Source of the DNA: Parvularculaceae bacterium
GTDB taxonomy: Bacteria; Pseudomonadota; Alphaproteobacteria; Caulobacterales; Parvularculaceae
Reading direction: 5' to 3'
Length of the DNA stretch: 6,386 bases
NCBI GenBank assembly: GCA_027080545.1
Contig: JALWRV010000197.1
Location: 1-6,386, forward strand
Shown: positions 1 to 5,045 of the stretch, piece by piece
Numbering within the stretch: the first letter of the stretch is position 1
Layout of the letters: every line of letters begins with the position of its first letter
The notes under the pieces: generated by a model
Told to the model about the DNA's origin: nothing
Database searches by the model: none
The model's input: only the letters and a program-made list of their open reading frames with translations
Made by a program: the position numbers and the translations under genes

Positions 1-83
1 TTATCAAGCTAGTTGATGTCCGTTCCCCTAAGCCCGGGAGGCCGAAGACTTACAAGAAACATAAAAAAGAAAATTCAAACTGA
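1..83 (+). CDS. C-terminal end of an unidentified protein (partial, 5' end outside window)
   Basis: Reading from base 3, 26 sense codons run to a TGA at 81-83; the other two plus-strand frames are stopped within the first 17 bases. The peptide begins IKLVDVRSPKPGRPK and ends TYKKHKKENSN, so it is strongly basic, with a Pro-Gly-Arg-Pro turn and a Lys/His-rich end of the kind seen on nucleic-acid-binding or ribosome-associated proteins. I do not recognise the family. An open frame of 26 codons is not by itself statistically strong, so the call rests mainly on the protein-like basic composition and on the candidate terminator downstream. The rest of the gene lies to the left of the window. Confidence 0.45.
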   Translation, partial: IKLVDVRSPKPGRPKTYKKHKKENSN

Positions 84-155
84 CCCACTACCGAAGATTT
101 GGCCATTTGAGGGTTTGACCATTTGTGGATCGGAAATTGGGGAGAAATTTTCCCT

Positions 156-180
156 GCCCCCCCTCCCAAGGGGGCTTATT
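156..180 (+). terminator. Candidate weak intrinsic terminator or leader hairpin
   Basis: GCCCCC at 156-161 can pair with GGGGGC at 170-175 around an 8-base loop, and CTTATT follows. The stem is strong, but the following tract has few T residues. The position, 70-100 bases after the putative end of the upstream gene, suits a terminator. It could equally be a structured part of the leader of the next gene. The rest of the 84-239 gap shows a 7-base direct repeat, CCATTTG at 103-109 and 119-125, and no convincing sigma-70 promoter. Confidence 0.35.
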
Positions 181-201
181 CCAGCGACAAATTGGGCTAT
201 G

Positions 202-239
202 CTCCTCCTATTATCGGCAAAACAAGAAGGAGAATCATC
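202..239 (+). promoter_or_regulatory. Strong Shine-Dalgarno site with a facing complementary CT-rich segment
   Basis: AGAAGGAG at 225-232 is a near-ideal ribosome binding site, 7 bases ahead of the ATG at 240. It fixes that ATG as the start, rather than the in-frame ATG at 123 further upstream. CTCCTCCT at 202-209 can pair with it at 7 of 8 positions, with one A-C mismatch, around a 15-base loop. If formed, the hairpin would hide the binding site. The site itself is secure; the hairpin's regulatory role is inference. Confidence 0.6.
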
Positions 240-566
240 ATGGCGTCCGCCTCTGACTATATCGAAAATGTCCGCAAATATCGCTCCAACGCCTCTGAAG
301 AAACCGTTGGCAAAATCGTCAAACATCTCGGCATCGCCTTGCAAAACCGCGACTCCTCGCTGGTTTCTTGTTCAGACCCATCAGAGCTTGAGCGGGTGCG
401 CGAAAGCTGGTGCAAGAAAAAACTTGGGGCCTCCCAATCGGACGCCGAGCTTGACGCTATGATTAAGGAAGTTTGCGAAGACATGGCTGACGAAAAAAGC
501 AACAAACAACGGGTTACCTTTTACTATCTCATCGCTGACAAGCTCGACAAGCTGGTCACCCTTTAG
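240..566 (+). CDS. DUF2853 family protein, function unknown
   Basis: This is a 108-residue soluble, charged protein with no signal peptide or membrane segment. It matches my recollection of the DUF2853 family along its whole length. The N-terminus has the DYIENVRKY segment (residues 6-14). The conserved core KHLGIALQNRDSSLV spans residues 28-42, followed by SDPSELERVRESWCKKKLG (45-63) and the SDAELDAMI motif (67-75). It ends with RVTFYYLIADKLDKL (91-105). The length is as expected for the family, so the protein appears complete. Predicted character is mostly helical. No biochemical role is known to me. The ATG at 240 is chosen over 123 because of the strong Shine-Dalgarno site and because the family similarity begins there. 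The gene lies 102 bases ahead of nth on the same strand, and co-transcription is possible but unproven. Confidence 0.9.
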   Translation: MASASDYIENVRKYRSNASEETVGKIVKHLGIALQNRDSSLVSCSDPSELERVRESWCKKKLGASQSDAELDAMIKEVCEDMADEKSNKQRVTFYYLIADKLDKLVTL

Positions 567-608
567 CCCCTCGTTCAACCAAACCTATTCAACAATGGCA
601 CAGGCGCG

Positions 609-650
609 GGCGAAATTACGCTTATATTCGCCGCCATACTTATATTCGCC
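609..650 (+). repeat. 18-bp-period tandem repeat with inverted arm between the DUF2853 gene and nth
   Basis: CTTATATTCGCC occurs perfectly at 621-632 and again at 639-650, a spacing of 18 bp. The reverse complement of its end, GGCGAA, lies at 609-614, so either copy of TTCGCC can form a 6-bp stem with it. Each copy contains TATATT, which resembles a -10 hexamer, but no good -35 element sits at the right distance. This is the only structure visible in the 102-bp gap. It may be a tandem operator, promoter remnants or chance duplication. Confidence 0.6.
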
Positions 651-668
651 ACCCTAAAGTCCGCGTCA

Positions 669-1457
669 ATGCCCCTTAAAAAAACCACCACCCAAAAATC
701 ATCCTCACGGCCTCGTCGCCTCAAGCCGGCGGCGATTGAGCGTATTTTCGAAATTTTCCAACGCCTTAATCCAAAACCGGAAACAGAACTTTCTTTTTCC
801 GACCCCTATACATTATTGGTCGCCGTCACCCTGTCCGCCCAAGCCACGGATATCGGGGTCAATAAGGCCACCGCCCGCCTGTTTCCCATCGCCCACACAC
901 CAAAACAAATGGTCGCCTTGGGCGAAAAAAAACTCGCCGATCATATAAAAACCATCGGCCTGTGGCGCAATAAAGCAAAGAATGTCATCGCCCTGTCAAA
1001 AAAACTGTTGAGCGATTTTAACGGCGAAGTGCCAAACGATAGAGAGGCCCTAGAAAGCCTCCCCGGCGTTGGACGCAAAACCGCTAATGTCGTGCTAAAC
1101 ATTGCCTTTCATGAACCAACCATTGCCGTCGACACGCATATTTTTCGTGTTGCCAACCGCACCGGCATCGCGCCCGGCAAAGATGTCCTCAGCGTAGAAA
1201 AAGCACTGATAAAATCAGTCCCCGACACCTACAAACACCATGCACACCACTGGCTCATTCTTCATGGGCGCTATATTTGCAAGGCGCGCACCCCTGAATG
1301 TTGGCGCTGCCCTATTGAAAAACTATGCCTTTATAAAGATAAAACCCCGGACCCTGCGACCACAAAAGCACCCACCAAAAAACAGGCAACAAAGACTCGC
1401 AAATCCATGGCCAAAAAACCCAAACTTGCTAAAACCATCCGTAAACCAACTAAATAA
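669..1457 (+). CDS. nth: Endonuclease III (DNA glycosylase / AP lyase)
   Basis: This base-excision repair enzyme removes oxidised pyrimidines and cleaves the resulting abasic site by beta-elimination. The 262-residue product covers the full family core. The LSAQATD motif is at residues 55-61. The helix-hairpin-helix is LPGVGRKTANVVL (131-143) with catalytic Lys137, and VDTHIFRVANR (154-164) carries catalytic Asp155. A 4Fe-4S loop has Cys204, 211, 214 and 220 in the C-X6-C-X2-C-X5-C spacing. E. coli Nth has 211 residues; here there is a basic N-terminal extension of about 20 residues and a Lys/Thr/Pro-rich tail of about 40 after the last cysteine. The ATG at 669 is the only usable start before the core, although it lacks a clear Shine-Dalgarno site; an in-frame TAA sits at 654-656. 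The stop overlaps or nearly abuts pyrF, suggesting one transcript. Confidence 0.97.
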   Translation: MPLKKTTTQKSSSRPRRLKPAAIERIFEIFQRLNPKPETELSFSDPYTLLVAVTLSAQATDIGVNKATARLFPIAHTPKQMVALGEKKLADHIKTIGLWRNKAKNVIALSKKLLSDFNGEVPNDREALESLPGVGRKTANVVLNIAFHEPTIAVDTHIFRVANRTGIAPGKDVLSVEKALIKSVPDTYKHHAHHWLILHGRYICKARTPECWRCPIEKLCLYKDKTPDPATTKAPTKKQATKTRKSMAKKPKLAKTIRKPTK

Positions 1458-1474
1458 TGTTACATGAGAGAAAT

Positions 1475-2185
1475 ATGACCCACCCCATACCGGCGCAACA
1501 AAGATTAATCCTCCCTCTCGATCTCCCTTCTTGTGATGAAGCCGAAGCCATTATCACCCAGCTGGGTGACGCGGTGCAATTTTACAAAATAGGCTATCAG
1601 CTTATGCCCATCGGAGGCATTTCTTTGGCCCGCCGCCTCATACAATCCGGCAAAAAAATATTTCTCGATTTCAAATTTCTCGACATTGGTGCAACCGTGG
1701 AAAAAGGGGTAGCCTCCGTGACCCGTCTGGGCGGACATTTTCTCACCGTCCATGCAGAGCGTGACGCCATGGCCGGAGCCATCGCCGGGCGCGGGGACAA
1801 TCAACAATTAAAATTACTCGCGGTGACGGTTTTAACCAGTTGGGACAAGAATAATTTATCTGATCAAGGCATTGATCAGGATGTCGAAGCCCTTGTGCTG
1901 CATCGGGCCGAACGCGCTGCCGAGGCTGGCTTTGATGGTGTGGTCGCCTCTGCCAAAGAAGCCGCCGCCATTCGTCAACGCTTTGGCGAGACGCTGCACA
2001 TTGTCACACCGGGGGTGCGGCCAACTGGCGCGCGCCATGATGACCAAAAACGGGTGGTGACCCCGCAAGAGGCAATCCGCGCCGGGGCTGACTATTTGGT
2101 CATCGGGCGCCCCATCCTGTCGGCTGCAAGCCCCGCAATCGCTGCCGATGAAATCGTTTCGCAAATCAAACAGGCCATGAAATAA
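1475..2185 (+). CDS. pyrF: Orotidine 5'-phosphate decarboxylase
   Basis: This cytoplasmic enzyme catalyses the last step of de novo UMP synthesis, decarboxylation of OMP. From the ATG at 1475 it has 236 residues, normal for the short bacterial class. The substrate and catalytic residues are visible: Asp16 in LPLDLPS, Lys38 in FYKIGYQL, and the Asp65-x-Lys67-x-x-Asp70 signature in FLDFKFLDIG. TVLTSWD (118-124), VTPGVRPTGARHDDQKR (177-193) and the phosphate-binding DYLVIGRPI (206-214) follow. The ATG at 1457 would add six residues and overlap the nth stop as TAATG, but has no ribosome binding site. The ATG at 1475 has GAGAG at 1466-1470, only 4 bases away, so the start is uncertain between the two. 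Either start implies translational coupling or close co-transcription with nth, though the two genes share no pathway. Confidence 0.97.
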   Translation: MTHPIPAQQRLILPLDLPSCDEAEAIITQLGDAVQFYKIGYQLMPIGGISLARRLIQSGKKIFLDFKFLDIGATVEKGVASVTRLGGHFLTVHAERDAMAGAIAGRGDNQQLKLLAVTVLTSWDKNNLSDQGIDQDVEALVLHRAERAAEAGFDGVVASAKEAAAIRQRFGETLHIVTPGVRPTGARHDDQKRVVTPQEAIRAGADYLVIGRPILSAASPAIAADEIVSQIKQAMK

Positions 2186-2204
2186 AAATCGTATCACCAA
2201 TAAT

Positions 2205-2327
2205 ATGACCGGCAAAAGCCCAGCCACCCGGGTTCCCGCAAATCCGCACCCCCCTCCAACAAGGCCCTTGGCGATAAGGCGCTTTAAGGTTAGATTAACC
2301 TTGATTAACGGGAAATTAGGCAAATGA
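2205..2327 (+). CDS. Possible 40-residue basic small protein
   Basis: An ATG at 2205 opens 40 codons ending in TGA at 2325-2327, which overlaps the next gene's start as ATGA. The peptide begins MTGKSPATRVPANPHPP and ends LTLINGKLGK; it is rich in Arg, Lys and Pro, with no acidic residues. There is no clear Shine-Dalgarno site, and its last third covers a perfect inverted repeat that looks regulatory. I do not recognise it. The ATGA junction is typical of coupled genes but can arise by chance. The alternative is that the whole 2186-2323 gap is non-coding leader. Confidence 0.25.
   Translation: MTGKSPATRVPANPHPPPTRPLAIRRFKVRLTLINGKLGK
2286..2309. promoter_or_regulatory. Inverted repeat with overlapping GATTAAC direct repeat (possible operator)
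   Basis: AAGGTTA at 2286-2292 and TAACCTT at 2296-2302 form a perfect 7-bp inverted repeat around GAT. Overlapping it, GATTAAC occurs at 2293-2299 and again at 2303-2309, one helical turn apart. The direct repeat gives TTAA-N6-TTAA, one base short of the TTAA-N7-TTAA site of the alphaproteobacterial cell-cycle regulator CtrA. It lies 14-37 bases before the start of the next gene, a place where a repressor or activator could act. Binding by any named protein is inference. Confidence 0.35.
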
Positions 2328-2734
2328 GTAAAATTGAAGCAATTTTCGGGGGCATTTTACTATTGGCCGTGGTCGCGGCCATATCTTTCACCCTGCTCGA
2401 CAAAGGGGGCCTGCCCTCTTTTGGTAAAAAACCCGGCACCGCCATCGTCAATGGGCGGGCCGCCACGGGCCTGACCCCGGCCAGCCAACAGGCAAACGTT
2501 ACCCTTGATCCAGACAATGCCATTTGCGGCTGCTATGAACGCGCCTTCGAGCAAGCCCATGCGGGCAACAGGCTTGATTCTGTGGCTTACAAATCCGGCT
2601 ATTCTGCCTGTCGCAAGGCCGCCGGCCCGGCGGGGGGCGAGGCGTGGACCTATGGATGGAGCAAGGGCGAAGAGGGCAAGCTGACCCAGCGCAGTTGCCG
2701 CTTCTATCTCAACGCGCTGAAGGTTCGGAACTAA
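2324..2734 (+). CDS. Membrane-anchored protein with CxC motif, function unknown
   Basis: This 136-residue protein is not one I recognise. A single hydrophobic helix at about residues 7-25 (IFGGILLLAVVAAISFTLL) follows a short SKIE start, and no lipobox cysteine is present. This fits an N-terminal anchor with the rest outside the inner membrane. A Gly/Pro/Ala-rich linker (27-60) leads to a compact C-terminal domain with four cysteines: Cys68 and Cys70 in NAICGCYERAF, Cys96 in YSACRKA and Cys125 in QRSCRFYLNAL. It also has an EAWTYGWSKGEEG segment (106-118). In a periplasmic domain the cysteines could form two disulfides; metal binding is an alternative. The ATG at 2324 has only a weak AGG at 2318-2320. 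It is the third same-strand gene after nth and pyrF, separated by 138 bases, and converges on gpsA with 45 bases between and no visible terminator. Confidence 0.75.
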   Translation: MSKIEAIFGGILLLAVVAAISFTLLDKGGLPSFGKKPGTAIVNGRAATGLTPASQQANVTLDPDNAICGCYERAFEQAHAGNRLDSVAYKSGYSACRKAAGPAGGEAWTYGWSKGEEGKLTQRSCRFYLNALKVRN

Positions 2735-2779
2735 CCTCGAATAGCCCCACAAACAAATATCGTCTTGCAAGCGAAATAA

Positions 2780-3802
2780 TTATTCGTGCCTCAGCGGACG
2801 CCGCATAAGCGCATCCAGCTTATCCTCAACTGCCGCCCCCTTCTCGATAATATCCGTAACCGCCGCACAAATCGGCATATCAACCCCGTAGCGAGACGCC
2901 AAAGCGATTACCGCCGAGGCACAGGCGGCCCCTTCGGAAACCGTGTTACGCGCCGCCAATATGTCAGCCGCACACTTACCCCGCCCGATCTCCATACCCA
3001 ACGACATGTTGCGCGATTGCGCCGATGAACAGGTCAAGATCAAATCTCCCAACCCTGAAAGCCCTGCCAAAGTGCCCGACTGAGCCCCCATTTCCAGACC
3101 AAGGCGCTGAAATTCCATAAAACCCCGCGCCATCAAGGCCGCTTTAGCGCTTTGTCCAAGCCCGCGCCCTTCAACAATACCACACGCAATGGCGAGCACA
3201 TTCTTCACCGCCCCCCCCAGCTCGGCGCCAATAATATCCGACGAACCATAGGGACGAAAATGCTTGTCCCGCAGGCTCACCAGCCATTGCTTGCGTAGAG
3301 CCTCATTATCGCACGCCAACGTCACCGCCGTCGGCAAGCCTTTGGCCACATCACGGGCAAAACTTGGCCCCGATAGAACCGCCGCTTGCGCTTCTGGCCA
3401 TACTTGTTCCAACACTTGGTTCATTAACAACAGGCTGTCCCGTTCCACCCCCTTGCAGCACATAGCCACCGGTATGGCCTGATGATCGAAAGCCGCGGCC
3501 AATGTTTGCAAAAGATCCCGCGCCGACTGTGCCGGGGCCACAAATAATAGGGCTTCCATTTCGGTCATACTGGCAAAATCCGTATAGACCCGTAAGGCGG
3601 ACGGCAGGCTTACCCCCGGCAGATAGACCATATTTTCGTGCGACTGATTGATCGCATCAGTGACCAGCTGATTGCGCGACCATAATCTTGTTTCGATCCC
3701 CTTACCGGTCAAAAGGCTGGCCAAGGCCGTACCCCAAGACCCGGCCCCAACGACCCCCATTTTTTTAAAACCTTCCACCTGAGAAAAATCATCCATCGCC
3801 AT
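2780..3802 (-). CDS. gpsA: Glycerol-3-phosphate dehydrogenase [NAD(P)+]
   Basis: This cytoplasmic enzyme reduces dihydroxyacetone phosphate to sn-glycerol 3-phosphate, the backbone for phospholipid synthesis. The product has 340 residues, the usual length. The Rossmann dinucleotide-binding motif GAGSWGTALA is at residues 19-28, CCKGVE at 115-120 and SGPSFARDVA at 144-153. The catalytic lysine is Lys200 in GAELGGAVKNVLAIACGI (192-209), with GLSGLGDLILTC (247-258) and SRN (263-265) completing the substrate pocket. The ATG at 3802 follows the tsaD stop with no gap (TGAATG), and AAAGG lies just ahead of it inside tsaD; a second ATG two codons later is a possible alternative. The junction strongly suggests translational coupling to tsaD. 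An uninterrupted run of eight G residues (3211-3218) encodes the Gly-Gly beside the catalytic lysine. Confidence 0.97.
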   Translation of the reverse strand: MAMDDFSQVEGFKKMGVVGAGSWGTALASLLTGKGIETRLWSRNQLVTDAINQSHENMVYLPGVSLPSALRVYTDFASMTEMEALLFVAPAQSARDLLQTLAAAFDHQAIPVAMCCKGVERDSLLLMNQVLEQVWPEAQAAVLSGPSFARDVAKGLPTAVTLACDNEALRKQWLVSLRDKHFRPYGSSDIIGAELGGAVKNVLAIACGIVEGRGLGQSAKAALMARGFMEFQRLGLEMGAQSGTLAGLSGLGDLILTCSSAQSRNMSLGMEIGRGKCAADILAARNTVSEGAACASAVIALASRYGVDMPICAAVTDIIEKGAAVEDKLDALMRRPLRHE

Positions 3803-4945
3803 TCACACCTTTGGTCCTTTTTTACCGCCGCCATGGCGCGGCCCTTCGGGATTATTGTCAAGCGGCCAGCGCGGGCGCGCCTGCATGGCCAGCGCATCAT
3901 TTGCATCAGGCACCATCCCCGCGCGCCAATATTCAATCCCCGTCCAGGCGATCATCGCGCCATTATCGGTGCAAAGTTTCGCTTCCGGAACGAACATTTC
4001 CCACCCTCGCTGATGGCACAGGCCCCCCAAGGCATCGCGTATGGTCTCATTGGCCGCCACCCCCCCAGCAACCACCAGATGGGGCGAGGCTATCCCTTCA
4101 CCCCTAGATCCTTCAAATGTCTCACACAGAGCCATCGCCCGCTCGGTGCGCGCGGTTAAATGGGCGCTGGCCGCTGCCTGAAAACAGGCGGCAATATCGG
4201 CTGCGCGCACATTTTCTTCATCCAGCAAATGACGGGTTGCTGTTTTAAGACCCGAGAAAGAAAAATCACATCCCGCCCGCTTCAATAAGGGGCGTGGCAT
4301 GGCAAAGCGCGTCGCATCCCCTTCCTTGGCCAACCGCTCCAAATGAGGCCCCCCCGGATTGGGTAGACCCAAAAGTTGCGCCGTCTTGTCAAACGCCTCT
4401 CCAACCGCATCATCAATGGTGGTGCCAAGCCGCCGGTAGCGCCCCACCCCTTCAACCCATAAGAGCTGGGTATGACCGCCGGAAACCAAGAGCAGCAAAT
4501 AGGGAAAATCAAGGGCGGCCACCATTCGGGCCGTCAGCCCATGAGCCTCCAAATGATTAACCGGTATCAAGGCCATACTATGGGAGAGCGCCATTGCCTT
4601 GGCAGTGGTCAGCCCAACCATAACCCCCCCGATAAGGCCAGGCCCTGCGGTCACCGCAATCCCATCAATCTGCGAAAGCACACAACCGCTCTGCGCTAAA
4701 GCCTGCTCTATAATGTGATCAATGCGCTCCACATGGGCCCGGGCGGCAATTTCTGGCACCACACCCCCATAGGCCGAATGATCCGCAAACTGGTTGTAAA
4801 TAATATTGGCGAGAATCTCCCCATCCCCGGCCCCGGCAGAAGCCTCTAATGGGGCCCGCACAATCGCCGCTGCGGTATCGTCACAACTCGTTTCGATGCC
4901 GAGAAGAGTGATAAAGTCGCTATTGTTCGAGACGGGTTGAGCCAT
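3803..4945 (-). CDS. tsaD: tRNA N6-adenosine threonylcarbamoyltransferase
   Basis: TsaD (Kae1/Gcp/YgjD family) transfers the threonylcarbamoyl group to A37 of tRNAs reading ANN codons, completing t6A, with TsaB and TsaE as partners. From the ATG at 4945 the product has 380 residues. LLGIETSCDDTAAAIV opens the ASKHA fold at residues 14-29. The metal-binding VNHLEAHGLTARM (129-141) supplies His131 and His135, and CTDNGAMIA (325-333) supplies Asp327. LLVSGGHTQL, GTTIDDAVGEAFDKTA, CDFSFSGLKTATR and VVAGGVAANE are all present. The frame extends upstream to an ATG at 4957 and a TTG at 4981. None has a good ribosome binding site; 4945 is preferred because it has a purine-rich AGGGGA just before it and leaves the shortest extension before the conserved domain. 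The start therefore remains uncertain. gpsA follows without a gap, and hemC diverges upstream. Confidence 0.96.
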   Translation of the reverse strand: MAQPVSNNSDFITLLGIETSCDDTAAAIVRAPLEASAGAGDGEILANIIYNQFADHSAYGGVVPEIAARAHVERIDHIIEQALAQSGCVLSQIDGIAVTAGPGLIGGVMVGLTTAKAMALSHSMALIPVNHLEAHGLTARMVAALDFPYLLLLVSGGHTQLLWVEGVGRYRRLGTTIDDAVGEAFDKTAQLLGLPNPGGPHLERLAKEGDATRFAMPRPLLKRAGCDFSFSGLKTATRHLLDEENVRAADIAACFQAAASAHLTARTERAMALCETFEGSRGEGIASPHLVVAGGVAANETIRDALGGLCHQRGWEMFVPEAKLCTDNGAMIAWTGIEYWRAGMVPDANDALAMQARPRWPLDNNPEGPRHGGGKKGPKV

Positions 4946-5045
4946 GTCCCCTGCCATAGCGTTCGAGATGGTTTTTGCCAATGATTAAAGCGGGTTTCAC
5001 ACCACAGCGCTTTGCCTTGGGAGATATTATCGCTATGGAGAGCCT
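4946..5045. promoter_or_regulatory. Divergent promoter region between tsaD-gpsA and hemC-hemD
   Basis: This short stretch must carry the start signals for both transcripts unless tsaD begins at the TTG at 4981, which would leave only 64 bases. GGAG at 5037-5040 is a good ribosome binding site 5 bases before the hemC ATG and decides that start. TATTAT at 5025-5030 resembles a -10 hexamer for hemC, but no matching -35 stands 16-18 bases ahead. On the minus strand an AT-rich TTTAAT lies near 4984-4989. No confident promoter can be named. Confidence 0.4.

Noticed and set aside
156..175. Repeat or mobile-element end suggested by the C and G runs in the first leader
   Set aside because: No matching inverted terminal repeat, target duplication or transposase is present in the window.
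13..462. Long plus-strand frames starting at 13 and at 123 in the leader and DUF2853 region
   Set aside because: The frame from 13 is out of frame with the DUF2853 protein. The start at 123 is in frame but adds 39 unconserved residues and lacks the strong ribosome binding site found before 240.
2186..2285. Terminator after pyrF
   Set aside because: Only very short stems such as CGGG-TT-CCCG and GGC-AAAA-GCC occur, with no T tract after them.
1856..2323. A 155-codon open frame on the minus strand across the 3' half of pyrF
   Set aside because: It is antisense to clearly conserved PyrF motifs, shows no family resemblance, and is explained by GC-biased codon positions.
2360..2770. A 136-codon open frame on the minus strand opposite the unknown membrane protein
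   Set aside because: The plus-strand frame has a believable membrane anchor and ordered cysteine domain; the antisense product looks like a composition artefact. Since the plus-strand family is unrecognised, this is less certain than the other rejections.
2735..2779. Possible bidirectional terminator between the unknown gene and gpsA
   Set aside because: The 45 bases hold only an AT palindrome, AATAATTATT at 2775-2784, overlapping the gpsA stop; no GC-rich stem with a T tract is present.
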